40,049 bases of DNA, taken from NCBI RefSeq assembly GCF_002270485.1, contig NZ_NQOG01000023.1:1-40049 (forward strand), in the 5' to 3' direction. The position numbers and the translations under genes were made by a program. This document shows positions 31,339 to 38,614 of the stretch, piece after piece; the stretch's first letter is position 1; each line of letters starts with the position of its first letter. The notes below the pieces were generated by a model. That model saw only the letters and a program-made list of their open reading frames with translations. It had not been told where the DNA came from and ran no database searches. Source of the stretch: Anaerostipes hominis (ex Lee et al. 2021) (GTDB lineage Bacteria > Bacillota > Clostridia > Lachnospirales > Lachnospiraceae).

Positions 31339-31974
31339 ATGACAAAAGACAAATTAGCGTTGGAGATCATAGAGAGGCTGAAAAAGGAGTATCCTGATGT
31401 AGGGTGTACTTTGGATTATGACCAGGCATGGAAACTGCTGGTGAGCGTGCGTCTGGCGGCACAGTGTACAGATGCCAGAGTCAATGTGGTTGTTCAGGAT
31501 TTATATGAAAAATATCCGGATGTGAATGCTCTGGCAGAAGCAGATCCGGCGGACATAGAGGCGATCGTCAGGCCGTGTGGGCTTGGACGAAGTAAGGCGA
31601 GAGATATCAGTGCCTGTATGAAAATATTGAGAGACGAATACGGCGGCGGAATTCCGGATAACTTTAAGGCTCTGATGAAACTTCCGGGGGTAGGACGTAA
31701 GAGCGCCAACCTTGTGATGGGCGATGTTTTCGGAGAACCTGCAATCGTCACGGATACTCACTGCATCCGGCTGGTGAACCGCATGGGACTGGTGGATCAG
31801 ATCAAAGATCCAAAAAAAGTAGAGATGGCACTCTGGGAGATCATACCTCCCGAAGAAGGAAGCGACTTCTGCCACAGGCTGGTATTTCTCGGAAGGGATA
31901 TCTGTACTGCAAGGACAAAGCCACACTGTGAGGTATGCTGTCTGAAGGATATATGCCCCAAAGAAGGGTTATAG
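31339..31974 (+). CDS. nth: Endonuclease III
   Basis: DNA glycosylase/AP lyase of base-excision repair, 211 residues, normal length. Helix-hairpin-helix LPGVGRKSANLVMG with the catalytic lysine K121, and catalytic D139 in VTDTHCIRL. The 4Fe-4S cluster cysteines are C189, C197, C200 and C206; the first spacing is seven residues rather than the usual six. GAGGAG precedes ATG 31339, while an in-frame TTG at 31249 has no such site and adds an unrelated N-terminus. It removes oxidised pyrimidines. Confidence 0.95.
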   Translation: MTKDKLALEIIERLKKEYPDVGCTLDYDQAWKLLVSVRLAAQCTDARVNVVVQDLYEKYPDVNALAEADPADIEAIVRPCGLGRSKARDISACMKILRDEYGGGIPDNFKALMKLPGVGRKSANLVMGDVFGEPAIVTDTHCIRLVNRMGLVDQIKDPKKVEMALWEIIPPEEGSDFCHRLVFLGRDICTARTKPHCEVCCLKDICPKEGL

Positions 31975-32007
31975 TGTCGGGACAGAGGACTGGGAGGAGG
32001 AGCCGGC

Positions 32008-32323
32008 ATGAAGAAACAAAAGTTATTCAAAACCAATGCTGCAGAAAGGTGCATCGGGAAGGTCTTGTCAAAAAATCAGGTTGCCATGTATGCCTTTTTC
32101 CTGTTGGATATTGATAACTTTAAGCAGGCCAACGGCCGGTTCGGCCATGTGTTTAGGGATATGGCTATTAAAGAGTTTATAACAGTTATACGAGGGCATA
32201 TCCGTGAAAATGATATTCTGGGGCGGAACAGACTTTGTCTCGCTGTATAATCATGCGGATGCGGCTCTCTACAAGACAAAGCAGAGAGGAAAAAACGGAT
32301 ATACAATTTCTGGCCGATCATAA
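32008..32323 (+). pseudogene. GGDEF diguanylate cyclase remnant with the active site deleted
   Basis: The first part (from ATG 32008, AGGAGGAG upstream) reads NAAERCIGKVLSKNQ, then FFLLDIDNFKQANGRFGHV and IRENDILGR, the GGDEF-domain start including the LDIDNFK segment, and stops at 32250. In another frame from about 32228 the domain end follows: TDFVSLYNHADAALYKTKQR and GKNGY, stop at 32321-32323. The 70-80 codons between, with the GGDEF motif itself, are missing. The remaining sequence cannot make cyclic di-GMP. Confidence 0.85.
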
Positions 32324-32336
32324 ACTGTATGGAGAA

Positions 32337-32372
32337 GGGAGTAAATCGTACTGTGATTTACTCCCTTATTTT
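32337..32372 (+). terminator. Rho-independent terminator after the GGDEF remnant
   Basis: Perfect 11-base stem GGGAGTAAATC (32337-32347) with GATTTACTCCC (32355-32365), 7-base loop, followed by TTATTTT. Confidence 0.85.
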
Positions 32373-34518
32373 AATGCTTTCTTTTGCTCAGAAGAGAAAG
32401 AGGAAATCGTTTCCTGAAAAGGGGAAGGGACTTTAACCCCACGGGTTCTGGTTTCCATCTGGCATAGAGCGTGTAATGCTCCGTGCTTCCGTGGGGGATC
32501 ATATTTATCTGTTTTCCGCCGAATGGATCGTCATACCATCCGAGGAAGGCAAGGCCCGGAAGTTCTTCCGGAGGATTCAGGATGAGATCAGGTGAATCTG
32601 TCGTATAAAAAACTGGGTTGGTGTTTGAGGATTCCAACAGGTTCTCATAGCGTATCCTGAAACGGACGGGAGCCAGCAGGACAAAAGTTCGGTCAGGATT
32701 TAGACGAAATTCCCAGCCGTTAAACCTGTGGGATGGCATCCGAAATTTTTCGGCGTCCGAAGGCTGAAGACCGAAATATTCGGATAAAGGGGCACAGATG
32801 ACGATTGGATTTCCTTCCTTGTTTGGAGAAATATATTCGGAATTCTCAAGACGGATACATGCATTGGGATGGAGGGTGTTCTGCAGGTAGAGATGAGTAT
32901 CAGCATCTTTGAGGAAAAAGCCGTCATATAAATTTGGTCCTTCCTCAAGAATAAGAGAACTGCCGCATTCAAGAGAGATACCGACTCCTGCTTTCTTGGC
33001 AAGGTTTTGTGAAAGCCGTGTGGTGCCTCTTAAACTTACAATATTGCCAAAGCCATGGGACAGGATACCGCCGCCGCACCCAAAACGAGCCGTATTGTCC
33101 TCGATGATACAGTCATATAGGTTTGCATCCGCAGCGCCTTCTTTGGAATCAAGAAAGATTCCTCCGCCTGATCCTGCCTGATTTTTGATAAACTCTGACG
33201 ATGTCAGGGAGAGATTTTTTGCTTTAGATGAAGACTCAGACAGAAAGGCCAGCCCGCCGCCGGATTTTTTTGCGGTGTTTCTGGAAAATGAAGTCTGTGA
33301 CACATTGACAATGCCGCTGCCGGATGAACTCATGGCAATACCGCCGCCGTCAGAAGAAGAAATATTTTCAAAAATCCTGCTGTCTGTAAGGTGAAAGGAA
33401 AATTCTCCGCTGCCTGCACTAAAAACAATGCCTCCGCCGCAGGAAGCCGCCCGGTTTCCCTTTATATCAGAATTCATCAGTGCCAGGCGGACAGATTTTT
33501 TTGAAGAACGATTAGTGAGTGAAATGCCTCCGCCCTGTCCATCGGCTTTGTTTTTGGAAATAGAACATTCATTTACTGTAACTGAGGCACCTGTTTGGGA
33601 AACCAGGCAGAGACCTCCCCCGTTTTCTTTTGCACTGTTTTCAGAGAGGACAGAGTCCTTTTCGATATCCAGCTGATCTTCCTCACTGCAGCCGAAGAAG
33701 TAAATACCTCCCCCGTAAGCAGAGGCATTTCCGGAGATCCTCACATTACCTGACACTGTGAGGGAAGAAGGTATTTCAGCATCTTCACGGAAGCCTGAGA
33801 AATTGATGCCGCCACCGCATCCCAGGGCAATGTTATCAGTTATGGCTGACGAGTCAGAAACGGTGAGGATGCTTCCCGCCCGCTTTTCAAAAGAGCGAAG
33901 ATAGATCCCGGCGCCGTGGGCCGCAGTATTGTGGGTGATCAAAGCGCGTCCCAGGATTGAAAGTTTATCATCGGGATGTTTGACAGCGGCCATAACAGCT
34001 CCTCCGCAGAGTCTGGAGGAGCAACCCGAAATCTGCGAATCTTCGGTCATCAGGAAATTGTTTGGAAGGGAAGCGATGCCTGAAAAATAAACGCCTCCCC
34101 CTTCTGTATAGGAATGGTTGTTTCGGAGAACTGTACCGTGTTTCAGAATGAGCGTACCGCCCGAAATCAATATTAAGGAACGGTTCATAGGATCTCTGCC
34201 TGAATGGAGTTCCTTTTGACCGTCTAACACAATGTTTTGAAGGGTGAGGCTGCCTCCTTCTAAAACATGAAACATAGAAGAGGGAAAGGAAGCATCCTTA
34301 TAAAGGGAGACCGGACATTCATCGGAACAGCCAGTGAGTGTCAGGGAACAGCGGACAGTGATCTGTTTGGAGACTGTGAAATCTGAGACTGCCTGAATGT
34401 GAGTTTCTTTGGAAGCCACAGCGTTCAGAAGCTCAGTTTGATTGGAGACTGGAGTCAAAATATCACCTGCTTTTTTCAGTTCAATCTTATATTTAGTATA
34501 TGCAGAAATAACAGGCAA
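32371..34518 (-). CDS. Pmp-like beta-helix repeat protein with InlB-type C-terminal repeat
   Basis: Protein of up to 715 residues starting at a TTG. From about residue 140 to 480 there are some 13 repeats of 25-35 residues built around GGGI/GGGL-x-hydrophobic, each preceded by an N-x-A or similar turn (for example SGNASAYGGGIYFFG). This is the pattern of polymorphic-membrane-protein-like parallel beta-helices. Near the C-terminus GWYDDPFGG and TLYARWKPE form a Listeria/Bacteroides (Flg_new, InlB B-type) repeat. No signal peptide or LPXTG anchor is visible. A truncated surface gene faces away from its 5' end at 34517, so the true N-terminus may be lost. Adhesion is the usual guess for such proteins. 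Confidence 0.72.
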   Translation of the reverse strand: MPVISAYTKYKIELKKAGDILTPVSNQTELLNAVASKETHIQAVSDFTVSKQITVRCSLTLTGCSDECPVSLYKDASFPSSMFHVLEGGSLTLQNIVLDGQKELHSGRDPMNRSLILISGGTLILKHGTVLRNNHSYTEGGGVYFSGIASLPNNFLMTEDSQISGCSSRLCGGAVMAAVKHPDDKLSILGRALITHNTAAHGAGIYLRSFEKRAGSILTVSDSSAITDNIALGCGGGINFSGFREDAEIPSSLTVSGNVRISGNASAYGGGIYFFGCSEEDQLDIEKDSVLSENSAKENGGGLCLVSQTGASVTVNECSISKNKADGQGGGISLTNRSSKKSVRLALMNSDIKGNRAASCGGGIVFSAGSGEFSFHLTDSRIFENISSSDGGGIAMSSSGSGIVNVSQTSFSRNTAKKSGGGLAFLSESSSKAKNLSLTSSEFIKNQAGSGGGIFLDSKEGAADANLYDCIIEDNTARFGCGGGILSHGFGNIVSLRGTTRLSQNLAKKAGVGISLECGSSLILEEGPNLYDGFFLKDADTHLYLQNTLHPNACIRLENSEYISPNKEGNPIVICAPLSEYFGLQPSDAEKFRMPSHRFNGWEFRLNPDRTFVLLAPVRFRIRYENLLESSNTNPVFYTTDSPDLILNPPEELPGLAFLGWYDDPFGGKQINMIPHGSTEHYTLYARWKPEPVGLKSLPLFRKRFPLSLLSKRKH

Positions 34519-35033
34519 GGGGAATGGTCAAACTCGCCCAAATTTTCAGGTAAATATACTTTTAATATTCCAATTTCATCTAAGGCCCCTTCAGGAGCAT
34601 ATGAGATATCTGGTGTAAGGATTGCTGATCAGGCCGGTGATTTAAATCAAAAATGTGTCATAAACAATGGAAATAATAGAATAGACATAAAAGATGAGTT
34701 TGATGTTGACTTTCAATATTTCATTAACAATCCAAACATTGTATCTAAACTGAAATCCATGCAGACAGGAAAAGTTGCCATGATCAATTTCCCCAACAGC
34801 AGCTATACCGCAAAGAAGGCTTTCTTTGATGCAATCAAAGGAAAGGATAAAACTATTGTTTTTTCAAATGATGGTATCCTATCCAGCAGGCTGAATCTCT
34901 ATTATCCATTGAAGAAACTGAAGGCAAAAAAAGATATTATGTAAAAGTCCGCGCATTGAAAAATATAAAGAAAAATGGTGTGCATAGGAAATGGCCATGC
35001 ATGTACATGACCATTTCCGGCACTTTATTTTAG
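34517..35033 (+). pseudogene. Truncated and frameshifted surface/secreted protein
   Basis: A plus-strand frame without start runs in from the junction at about 34517: GEWSNSPKFSGKYTFNIPIS, then GVRIADQAGD (bacterial Ig-like) and MINFPNSSYTAKKAFFDAIK. It stops at 34944. One base inserted in the A7 run at 34925-34931 would continue it as KKRYYVKVRALKNIKKNG, a fibronectin type III-like end, with a stop at 35031-35033. The piece between VFSNDGI and the Fn3 part also looks shortened. It is the remains of a large secreted or wall protein whose 5' part is absent. Confidence 0.65.
34987..35018 (+). terminator. Hairpin terminator after the surface-protein remnant
   Basis: GGAAATGG-c-CATG pairs with CATG-a-CCATTTCC around a 6-base loop, followed by a T-rich tail ending in TTTATTTT. 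It overlaps the end of the restored Fn3 frame. Confidence 0.6.
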
Positions 35034-35107
35034 ATATTTCATCTGTCTACTTGACAAGGGGCTGATCACAAACCTAATATTTTGGATGCCGCCTTAAATA
35101 AATTTAC

Positions 35108-35368
35108 TTAAAACATTTTATCCTGTGGGAACAGAGATTTTACATGATCTATTTCTTCCTGAGTGGCAGGTGCTGCAGGAACATAATACTCACGTTCTCT
35201 GGCAAGCTTATAAATCTCTTCCTGAGACATTTCACACTGGTTCCTCATCTGTTTTAATGTCTGCTTTAATTCCTGGTTTTCCGACTGGGCGATCATTCCG
35301 CCGTACCTTGTCAGCTCTCCGTTTACGCCGGCAAGCGTATCGGCTACCATTGTCTTATCATCTAACAT
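35108..35368 (-). CDS. Spore coat protein (CotF-like)
   Basis: Coat-F-domain protein of 86 residues: DDKTMVADTLAGVNGELTRY, then NQELKQTLKQMRNQCE and SQEEIYKLAREREYYVPA. Such proteins form a four-helix fold and belong to the spore coat of Bacilli and Clostridia. AAGGAGGAAG precedes the ATG. It lies 12 bases downstream of a smaller coat-like gene and is read from the same sporulation-type promoter at 35618-35644. This is the best marker that the organism makes endospores. Confidence 0.88.
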   Translation of the reverse strand: MLDDKTMVADTLAGVNGELTRYGGMIAQSENQELKQTLKQMRNQCEMSQEEIYKLAREREYYVPAAPATQEEIDHVKSLFPQDKMF

Positions 35369-35380
35369 TTTGCTTCCTCC

Positions 35381-35566
35381 TTACTTAAGAAACTGCATTA
35401 ATTTTTGTTTACTGTCCATTGCTGACTGAGCGGATTGCTGAAAGAATTTTTTCAGAGCGGGATCTGTCGCCTGGTCTGCATAAGCCTGCATTTTGCAGTG
35501 TGTGGTGTCAAAACCGCCGATTAAGTGACGAAGGTTCTGTAAATCTAACATAGATATATTTGCCAT
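35381..35566 (-). CDS. Small spore-coat-associated protein (CotF-like partner)
   Basis: A 61-residue protein, helical throughout, with MLDLQNLRHLIGGFDTTHCK and ALKKFFQQSAQSAMDSKQK. Short proteins of this kind are found next to CotF-domain genes in clostridia, and the helical pattern resembles half of a coat-F domain. AAAGGAGG lies seven bases before the ATG. Most likely a coat or inter-coat protein made in the mother cell; evidence is position and similarity of pattern. Confidence 0.78.
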   Translation of the reverse strand: MANISMLDLQNLRHLIGGFDTTHCKMQAYADQATDPALKKFFQQSAQSAMDSKQKLMQFLK

Positions 35567-35617
35567 TGTAATGCCTCCTTTAAAATTTATTACCTCTTTA
35601 GTATCCCAAACAATTTT

Positions 35618-35644
35618 TATAGTATGCGAAATGAAAACAGCTGT
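35618..35644 (-). promoter_or_regulatory. Sigma-K-like sporulation promoter of the coat genes
   Basis: Minus-strand CATACTATA (35618-35626) fits the sigma-K -10 consensus CATAnnnTA exactly, with AC at 35643-35644, 16 bases upstream, fitting the -35. A sigma-E reading is possible but weaker. Confidence 0.6.
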
Positions 35645-35712
35645 ATAAATTTGATTGATTTTGTAATAAAATTTAATTAAAAAATGAATGAATTTTTTAT
35701 GGAGGTTTTATT

Positions 35713-36246
35713 TTGAGGCATATCTATCAATGGGAAAAGGCAGAAGCAGAAAAATTTTCAAAAATTTATAAACTGATGACAGAGGCTTTTCCGCCAAGTG
35801 AAATAAGGAATGAAGAAGGTCAGAGAAACCTTCTCGGCCGTTCGGCGTATCAGCTTTATACAGTGAAACAAGAAAGCGAAATCCATGGCCTTCTCGCCGT
35901 GTGGGAGTTTGACACATTCGTTTTTATAGAGCATTTTGCGGTTGATGCATCCTTAAGGGGAAATGGAATCGGGGGAATGCTCCTGAATGATTTTTTGAAT
36001 AATACGGAAAAAACAGTGTTTTTGGAAGTAGAAGAGCCGGGAACAGACTTGGCAAGGAGAAGGATAGGATTTTACGAAAGAGCCGGGTTCTGCCTCAATG
36101 ATTTTGATTATATACAGCCGGATCTCCAGCAGGGACAATCCTCTCTGCTGCTGAAAAATATGACATATCCAAAGAAGTCATCGAAAGAAGATTTTGAACG
36201 GATGAAACAGCAGATTTTTGAGACAGTGTATGAGATACAAGCTTAA
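35713..36246 (+). CDS. GNAT family N-acetyltransferase
   Basis: N-acetyltransferase of 177 residues, complete. Acetyl-CoA loop RGNGIGG (82-88) after FIEHFAVDAS, then ETVFLEVE-type strand and IGFYERAGFC. Starts with TTG at 35713, seven bases after a GGAGG site; no ATG fits the family N-terminus better. The end (EDFERMKQQIFETVYEI) is a helical extension. Substrate unknown. It is divergent from the spore coat pair. Confidence 0.88.
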   Translation: MRHIYQWEKAEAEKFSKIYKLMTEAFPPSEIRNEEGQRNLLGRSAYQLYTVKQESEIHGLLAVWEFDTFVFIEHFAVDASLRGNGIGGMLLNDFLNNTEKTVFLEVEEPGTDLARRRIGFYERAGFCLNDFDYIQPDLQQGQSSLLLKNMTYPKKSSKEDFERMKQQIFETVYEIQA

Positions 36247-36349
36247 AGATCCCCACAGGGCACACCCTCCGAGTATAAGATTGATTCTTTCTTGTGATAC
36301 TTTATAGGAGTAGATTTTTAACCTACAGTATATAGGGGGGAATGAATTT

Positions 36350-36530
36350 ATGGAATCAGGAAAACATCGTGTGTTTGGATATGTTAGAGTGTCTGCCAAA
36401 GACCAGAATATTGACCGGCAGATGGTGGTCATGGAAAAGCTGAAAATACTCAAAAAAAGTCTGCTTTAATCACCAGGCGTTCTTTACGGACAAAAGTACA
36501 GGGAGATACAGAGAATGGGAGGATATAGAA
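36350..36530 (+). pseudogene. Serine recombinase (resolvase) N-terminal remnant
   Basis: ATG 36350, after GGGGGG, opens a resolvase N-terminus with VFGYVRVSAKDQNIDRQM, including the catalytic-serine motif YVRVS. The frame stops at 36469. Removing one base from the A7 run at 36452-36458 continues it as VCFNHQAFFTDKSTG, the next family motif, after which similarity ends. The catalytic core and DNA-binding domain are missing, so this is a relic of a mobile element. Confidence 0.8.
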
Positions 36531-36531
36531 G

Positions 36532-36780
36532 ATGGCAGATCAGGGACTGTTGGATTTTTTGGAAGAGAAAAGCAGATGTGCATATCTTTCGGAACTCAGA
36601 GACAGGCAGAAAGACAGAGAAATAAGCCGGATTTTGAATAAAATTGATGCGGAAAGCTTCAGTACAAAGGACTGGCAGGATGCATTGGAATATTTTACAT
36701 ATGTCAAAAAAGAGATTCAGGATAAAAAAAGTGCAAAAGCGTATTTGGAAGAATATTTTTCAGGAAAATACAGTAAATAA
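36532..36780 (+). CDS. Small charged helical protein of unknown function
   Basis: An 82-residue protein I do not recognise. It is rich in Glu, Lys, Asp and Tyr, apparently all helical, without membrane segment or signal peptide. GGGAGGA stands nine bases before the ATG at 36532. It overlaps the last bases of the resolvase remnant in another frame and lies 53 bases before the next gene. The good ribosome site and clean protein composition argue for a real gene. Confidence 0.6.
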   Translation: MADQGLLDFLEEKSRCAYLSELRDRQKDREISRILNKIDAESFSTKDWQDALEYFTYVKKEIQDKKSAKAYLEEYFSGKYSK

Positions 36781-36833
36781 CTTCACAAAATTATATTTCT
36801 GCATAATATAAAAGAAAAAGGAACTGTATAAGC

Positions 36834-37412
36834 ATGAGCTTTTGTGAAAATATATGGGATTCGGATCAGGGAGAAACAATCAATATCCAGGGCGGGACCA
36901 TTGAAAATATCATGCATTCGGGTGACGCAGATTACGTCAAAACAGTGTGCAGACTTCAGAAAGACAGCAGAATTCAGTCCGTCGTTGTAATGATTGTGGA
37001 TGAGCATACATTGATCCACTGCAGCGACGGGAAAAGAATTACTTCCAGGGATCTGAAGGAAGGCATGACGGTCGATGCCTGGATCTCAAAGGCTATGACA
37101 AAAAGTATTCCGCCCCAGGCCAGGGCATACAGGATCATTGTGAAAAGCAATCCCTGCGGGACAGCGGTTACCGACGGGAGAGTGGCAGGGGTTGATCTGC
37201 ACAACGGTTTCCTGTACACAGGAATACCCGGAAAACCGGAAAGCCAGATCCGTTTTGTAGTCACAGAGAATACTCCGATTCTGGACCGCCAGGGAAGCAG
37301 AATACGGCTTAGGGACTTAAAACAGGGCGACCGGGTACGGGTAGAACATGCTGATTTTATGACCGCAAGCATTCCGCCTCAGACGACCGCATTTACGATA
37401 AAAAAATATTAG
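36834..37412 (+). CDS. Unknown protein with two tandem copies of a beta-rich domain
   Basis: A 192-residue protein of no family I recognise. It contains an internal duplication: residues about 50-100 (VVMIVDEHTLIHCSDGKRI, DLKEGMTVDAW, KSIPPQARAYRI) and about 140-190 (FVVTENTPILDRQGSRI, DLKQGDRVRVE, ASIPPQTTAFTI). Each unit ends with the same SIPPQ-x-x-A sequence and reads as an OB-like or small beta-barrel. No signal peptide, no membrane segment. The ribosome site is weak (AAAGGAACTG). A terminator follows directly, so it ends a transcript. Confidence 0.7.
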   Translation: MSFCENIWDSDQGETINIQGGTIENIMHSGDADYVKTVCRLQKDSRIQSVVVMIVDEHTLIHCSDGKRITSRDLKEGMTVDAWISKAMTKSIPPQARAYRIIVKSNPCGTAVTDGRVAGVDLHNGFLYTGIPGKPESQIRFVVTENTPILDRQGSRIRLRDLKQGDRVRVEHADFMTASIPPQTTAFTIKKY

Positions 37413-37420
37413 CAAATATT

Positions 37421-37460
37421 AAGAAGCAGACAGCATTTTTCTGTCTGTTTCTTCTTTTTC
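37421..37460 (+). terminator. Rho-independent terminator after the duplicated-domain gene
   Basis: AAGAAGCAGACAG (37421-37433) pairs with CTGTCTGTTTCTT (37441-37453), one G-U pair, 7-base loop, followed by CTTTTTC. T-rich on both sides. Confidence 0.8.
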
Positions 37461-37519
37461 CGGGCAAAAATCAAGAATCAGTGTTATAATAAAAAGGCTA
37501 TAGAAAGGAGGCCCGGGGT

Positions 37520-37867
37520 ATGAGAACAAGAAAAGAAGTGATTGAATTCTGCATGTCACTGAAGCAGGTTTATGAAGACTATCCGTTTCATGACAGCAAC
37601 TGGACACTCATGAGACATGAGATGAATAAAAAGACATTTGCTTTTATTTTTGAACGAAACGGACATATCTGGGTTAATATAAAGTGTGATCCGGAGTGGA
37701 TCTTGGTATGGAGAGAGACTTATGATTCTGTTGTGCCGGCCTTTCATATGAACAAAAAATATTGGAATTCCATCATTCTTGACGGTTCAGTGCCGGATGA
37801 GGATATCAAACGCATGATCGGGGAGAGCTACGATTTGATTCAAGCAGGCATAAGGAGGCAGAAATGA
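37520..37867 (+). CDS. MmcQ/YjbR family DNA-binding protein
   Basis: A 115-residue protein of the MmcQ/YjbR family (double-stranded DNA-binding-like fold): YPFHDSNWTLMRHEMNKKTF, then INVKCDPE-type strand (here VNIKCDPEW) and FHMNKKYWNSIILDGSVPD. The fold is known, the physiological role is not. AAAGGAGG precedes the ATG at 37520. Its stop overlaps the next start as ATGA, so it is coupled to the nitroreductase. Confidence 0.88.
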   Translation: MRTRKEVIEFCMSLKQVYEDYPFHDSNWTLMRHEMNKKTFAFIFERNGHIWVNIKCDPEWILVWRETYDSVVPAFHMNKKYWNSIILDGSVPDEDIKRMIGESYDLIQAGIRRQK

Positions 37868-38586
37868 ATACGAGAGAAGCAATCAACATAAGATGTTCCA
37901 GAAGGACGTACCTTCCGGAATATATAAGGGAAAAAGATGCAAAGCCGTTGTTTCAGATGATCCGGGAAATCAATAAGGAACAGGGGCTCCATCTGCAGCT
38001 CATCACAGATGAGGGCAACATTTCCAAGATTAAAATGAGCTACGGCATGTTTAAAAATGTGCATGGATTCATTGCAATGGCGGGCAGAAAAGACGATCCC
38101 GATTTAAAAGAAAAGCTGGGCTATTACGGTGAAAAGCTGGTCCTTTTGGCTGCTGCTACCGGACTCGGCACATGCTGGGTGGGCAGTACATATAAGAAGG
38201 ACAGCTGTGTGTGCGATTTAGAACAGGGAGAGAGCCTTGAGGCGGTCATTACGGTTGGATATGTAGAGGCGGATAAGAGGACGAAAGAAAAGATGATCTC
38301 TTCTTTTGTAAAGAAAAAAGGGAAAAAAGCAGATCAGATGCTCAAGACAGAAGAAAAGATTCCGGACTGGATCATGCAGGGGATGGAAGCAGTTGAGAAG
38401 GCCCCGTCTGCCCTGAATGCACAGCCGGTGGAATTTCGGTGGAAGGATGGAAAGTTTACAGCCCATGTGAAGGTCAAAAATGGATTTGAAGAGATTGATA
38501 TGGGGATCGCAAAGCTTCATTTTGAGCTGGGAACGGAAAAAACAGGATACTGGGAATTAGGAAACGGAGCAGAATTCCGTTATTGA
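37864..38586 (+). CDS. Nitroreductase family protein (putative TM nitroreductase type)
   Basis: FMN-dependent oxidoreductase fold of 240 residues. The N-terminus has the FMN-binding REAINIRCSRRTYLPEYI and the middle YYGEKLVLLAAATGLGTCWVG. The second part (AVEKAPSALNAQPVEFRW) resembles a second nitroreductase half that contacts the flavin, as in the PF14512 group. It probably reduces a quinone, nitro compound or flavin with NAD(P)H; the substrate is unknown. GGAGGCAG lies before the ATG, which overlaps the previous stop by four bases. Confidence 0.87.
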   Translation: MNTREAINIRCSRRTYLPEYIREKDAKPLFQMIREINKEQGLHLQLITDEGNISKIKMSYGMFKNVHGFIAMAGRKDDPDLKEKLGYYGEKLVLLAAATGLGTCWVGSTYKKDSCVCDLEQGESLEAVITVGYVEADKRTKEKMISSFVKKKGKKADQMLKTEEKIPDWIMQGMEAVEKAPSALNAQPVEFRWKDGKFTAHVKVKNGFEEIDMGIAKLHFELGTEKTGYWELGNGAEFRY

Positions 38587-38614
38587 CAGAGAATAAAAAC
38601 AGGATGGATGATCG

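Noticed and set aside
32700-34500. Tandem DNA repeats or CRISPR-like array in the beta-helix gene
   Set aside because: The regular recurrence of CCGCCGCC-like words encodes the Gly-Gly-Gly of protein repeats; spacers and repeats are not constant in DNA sequence.
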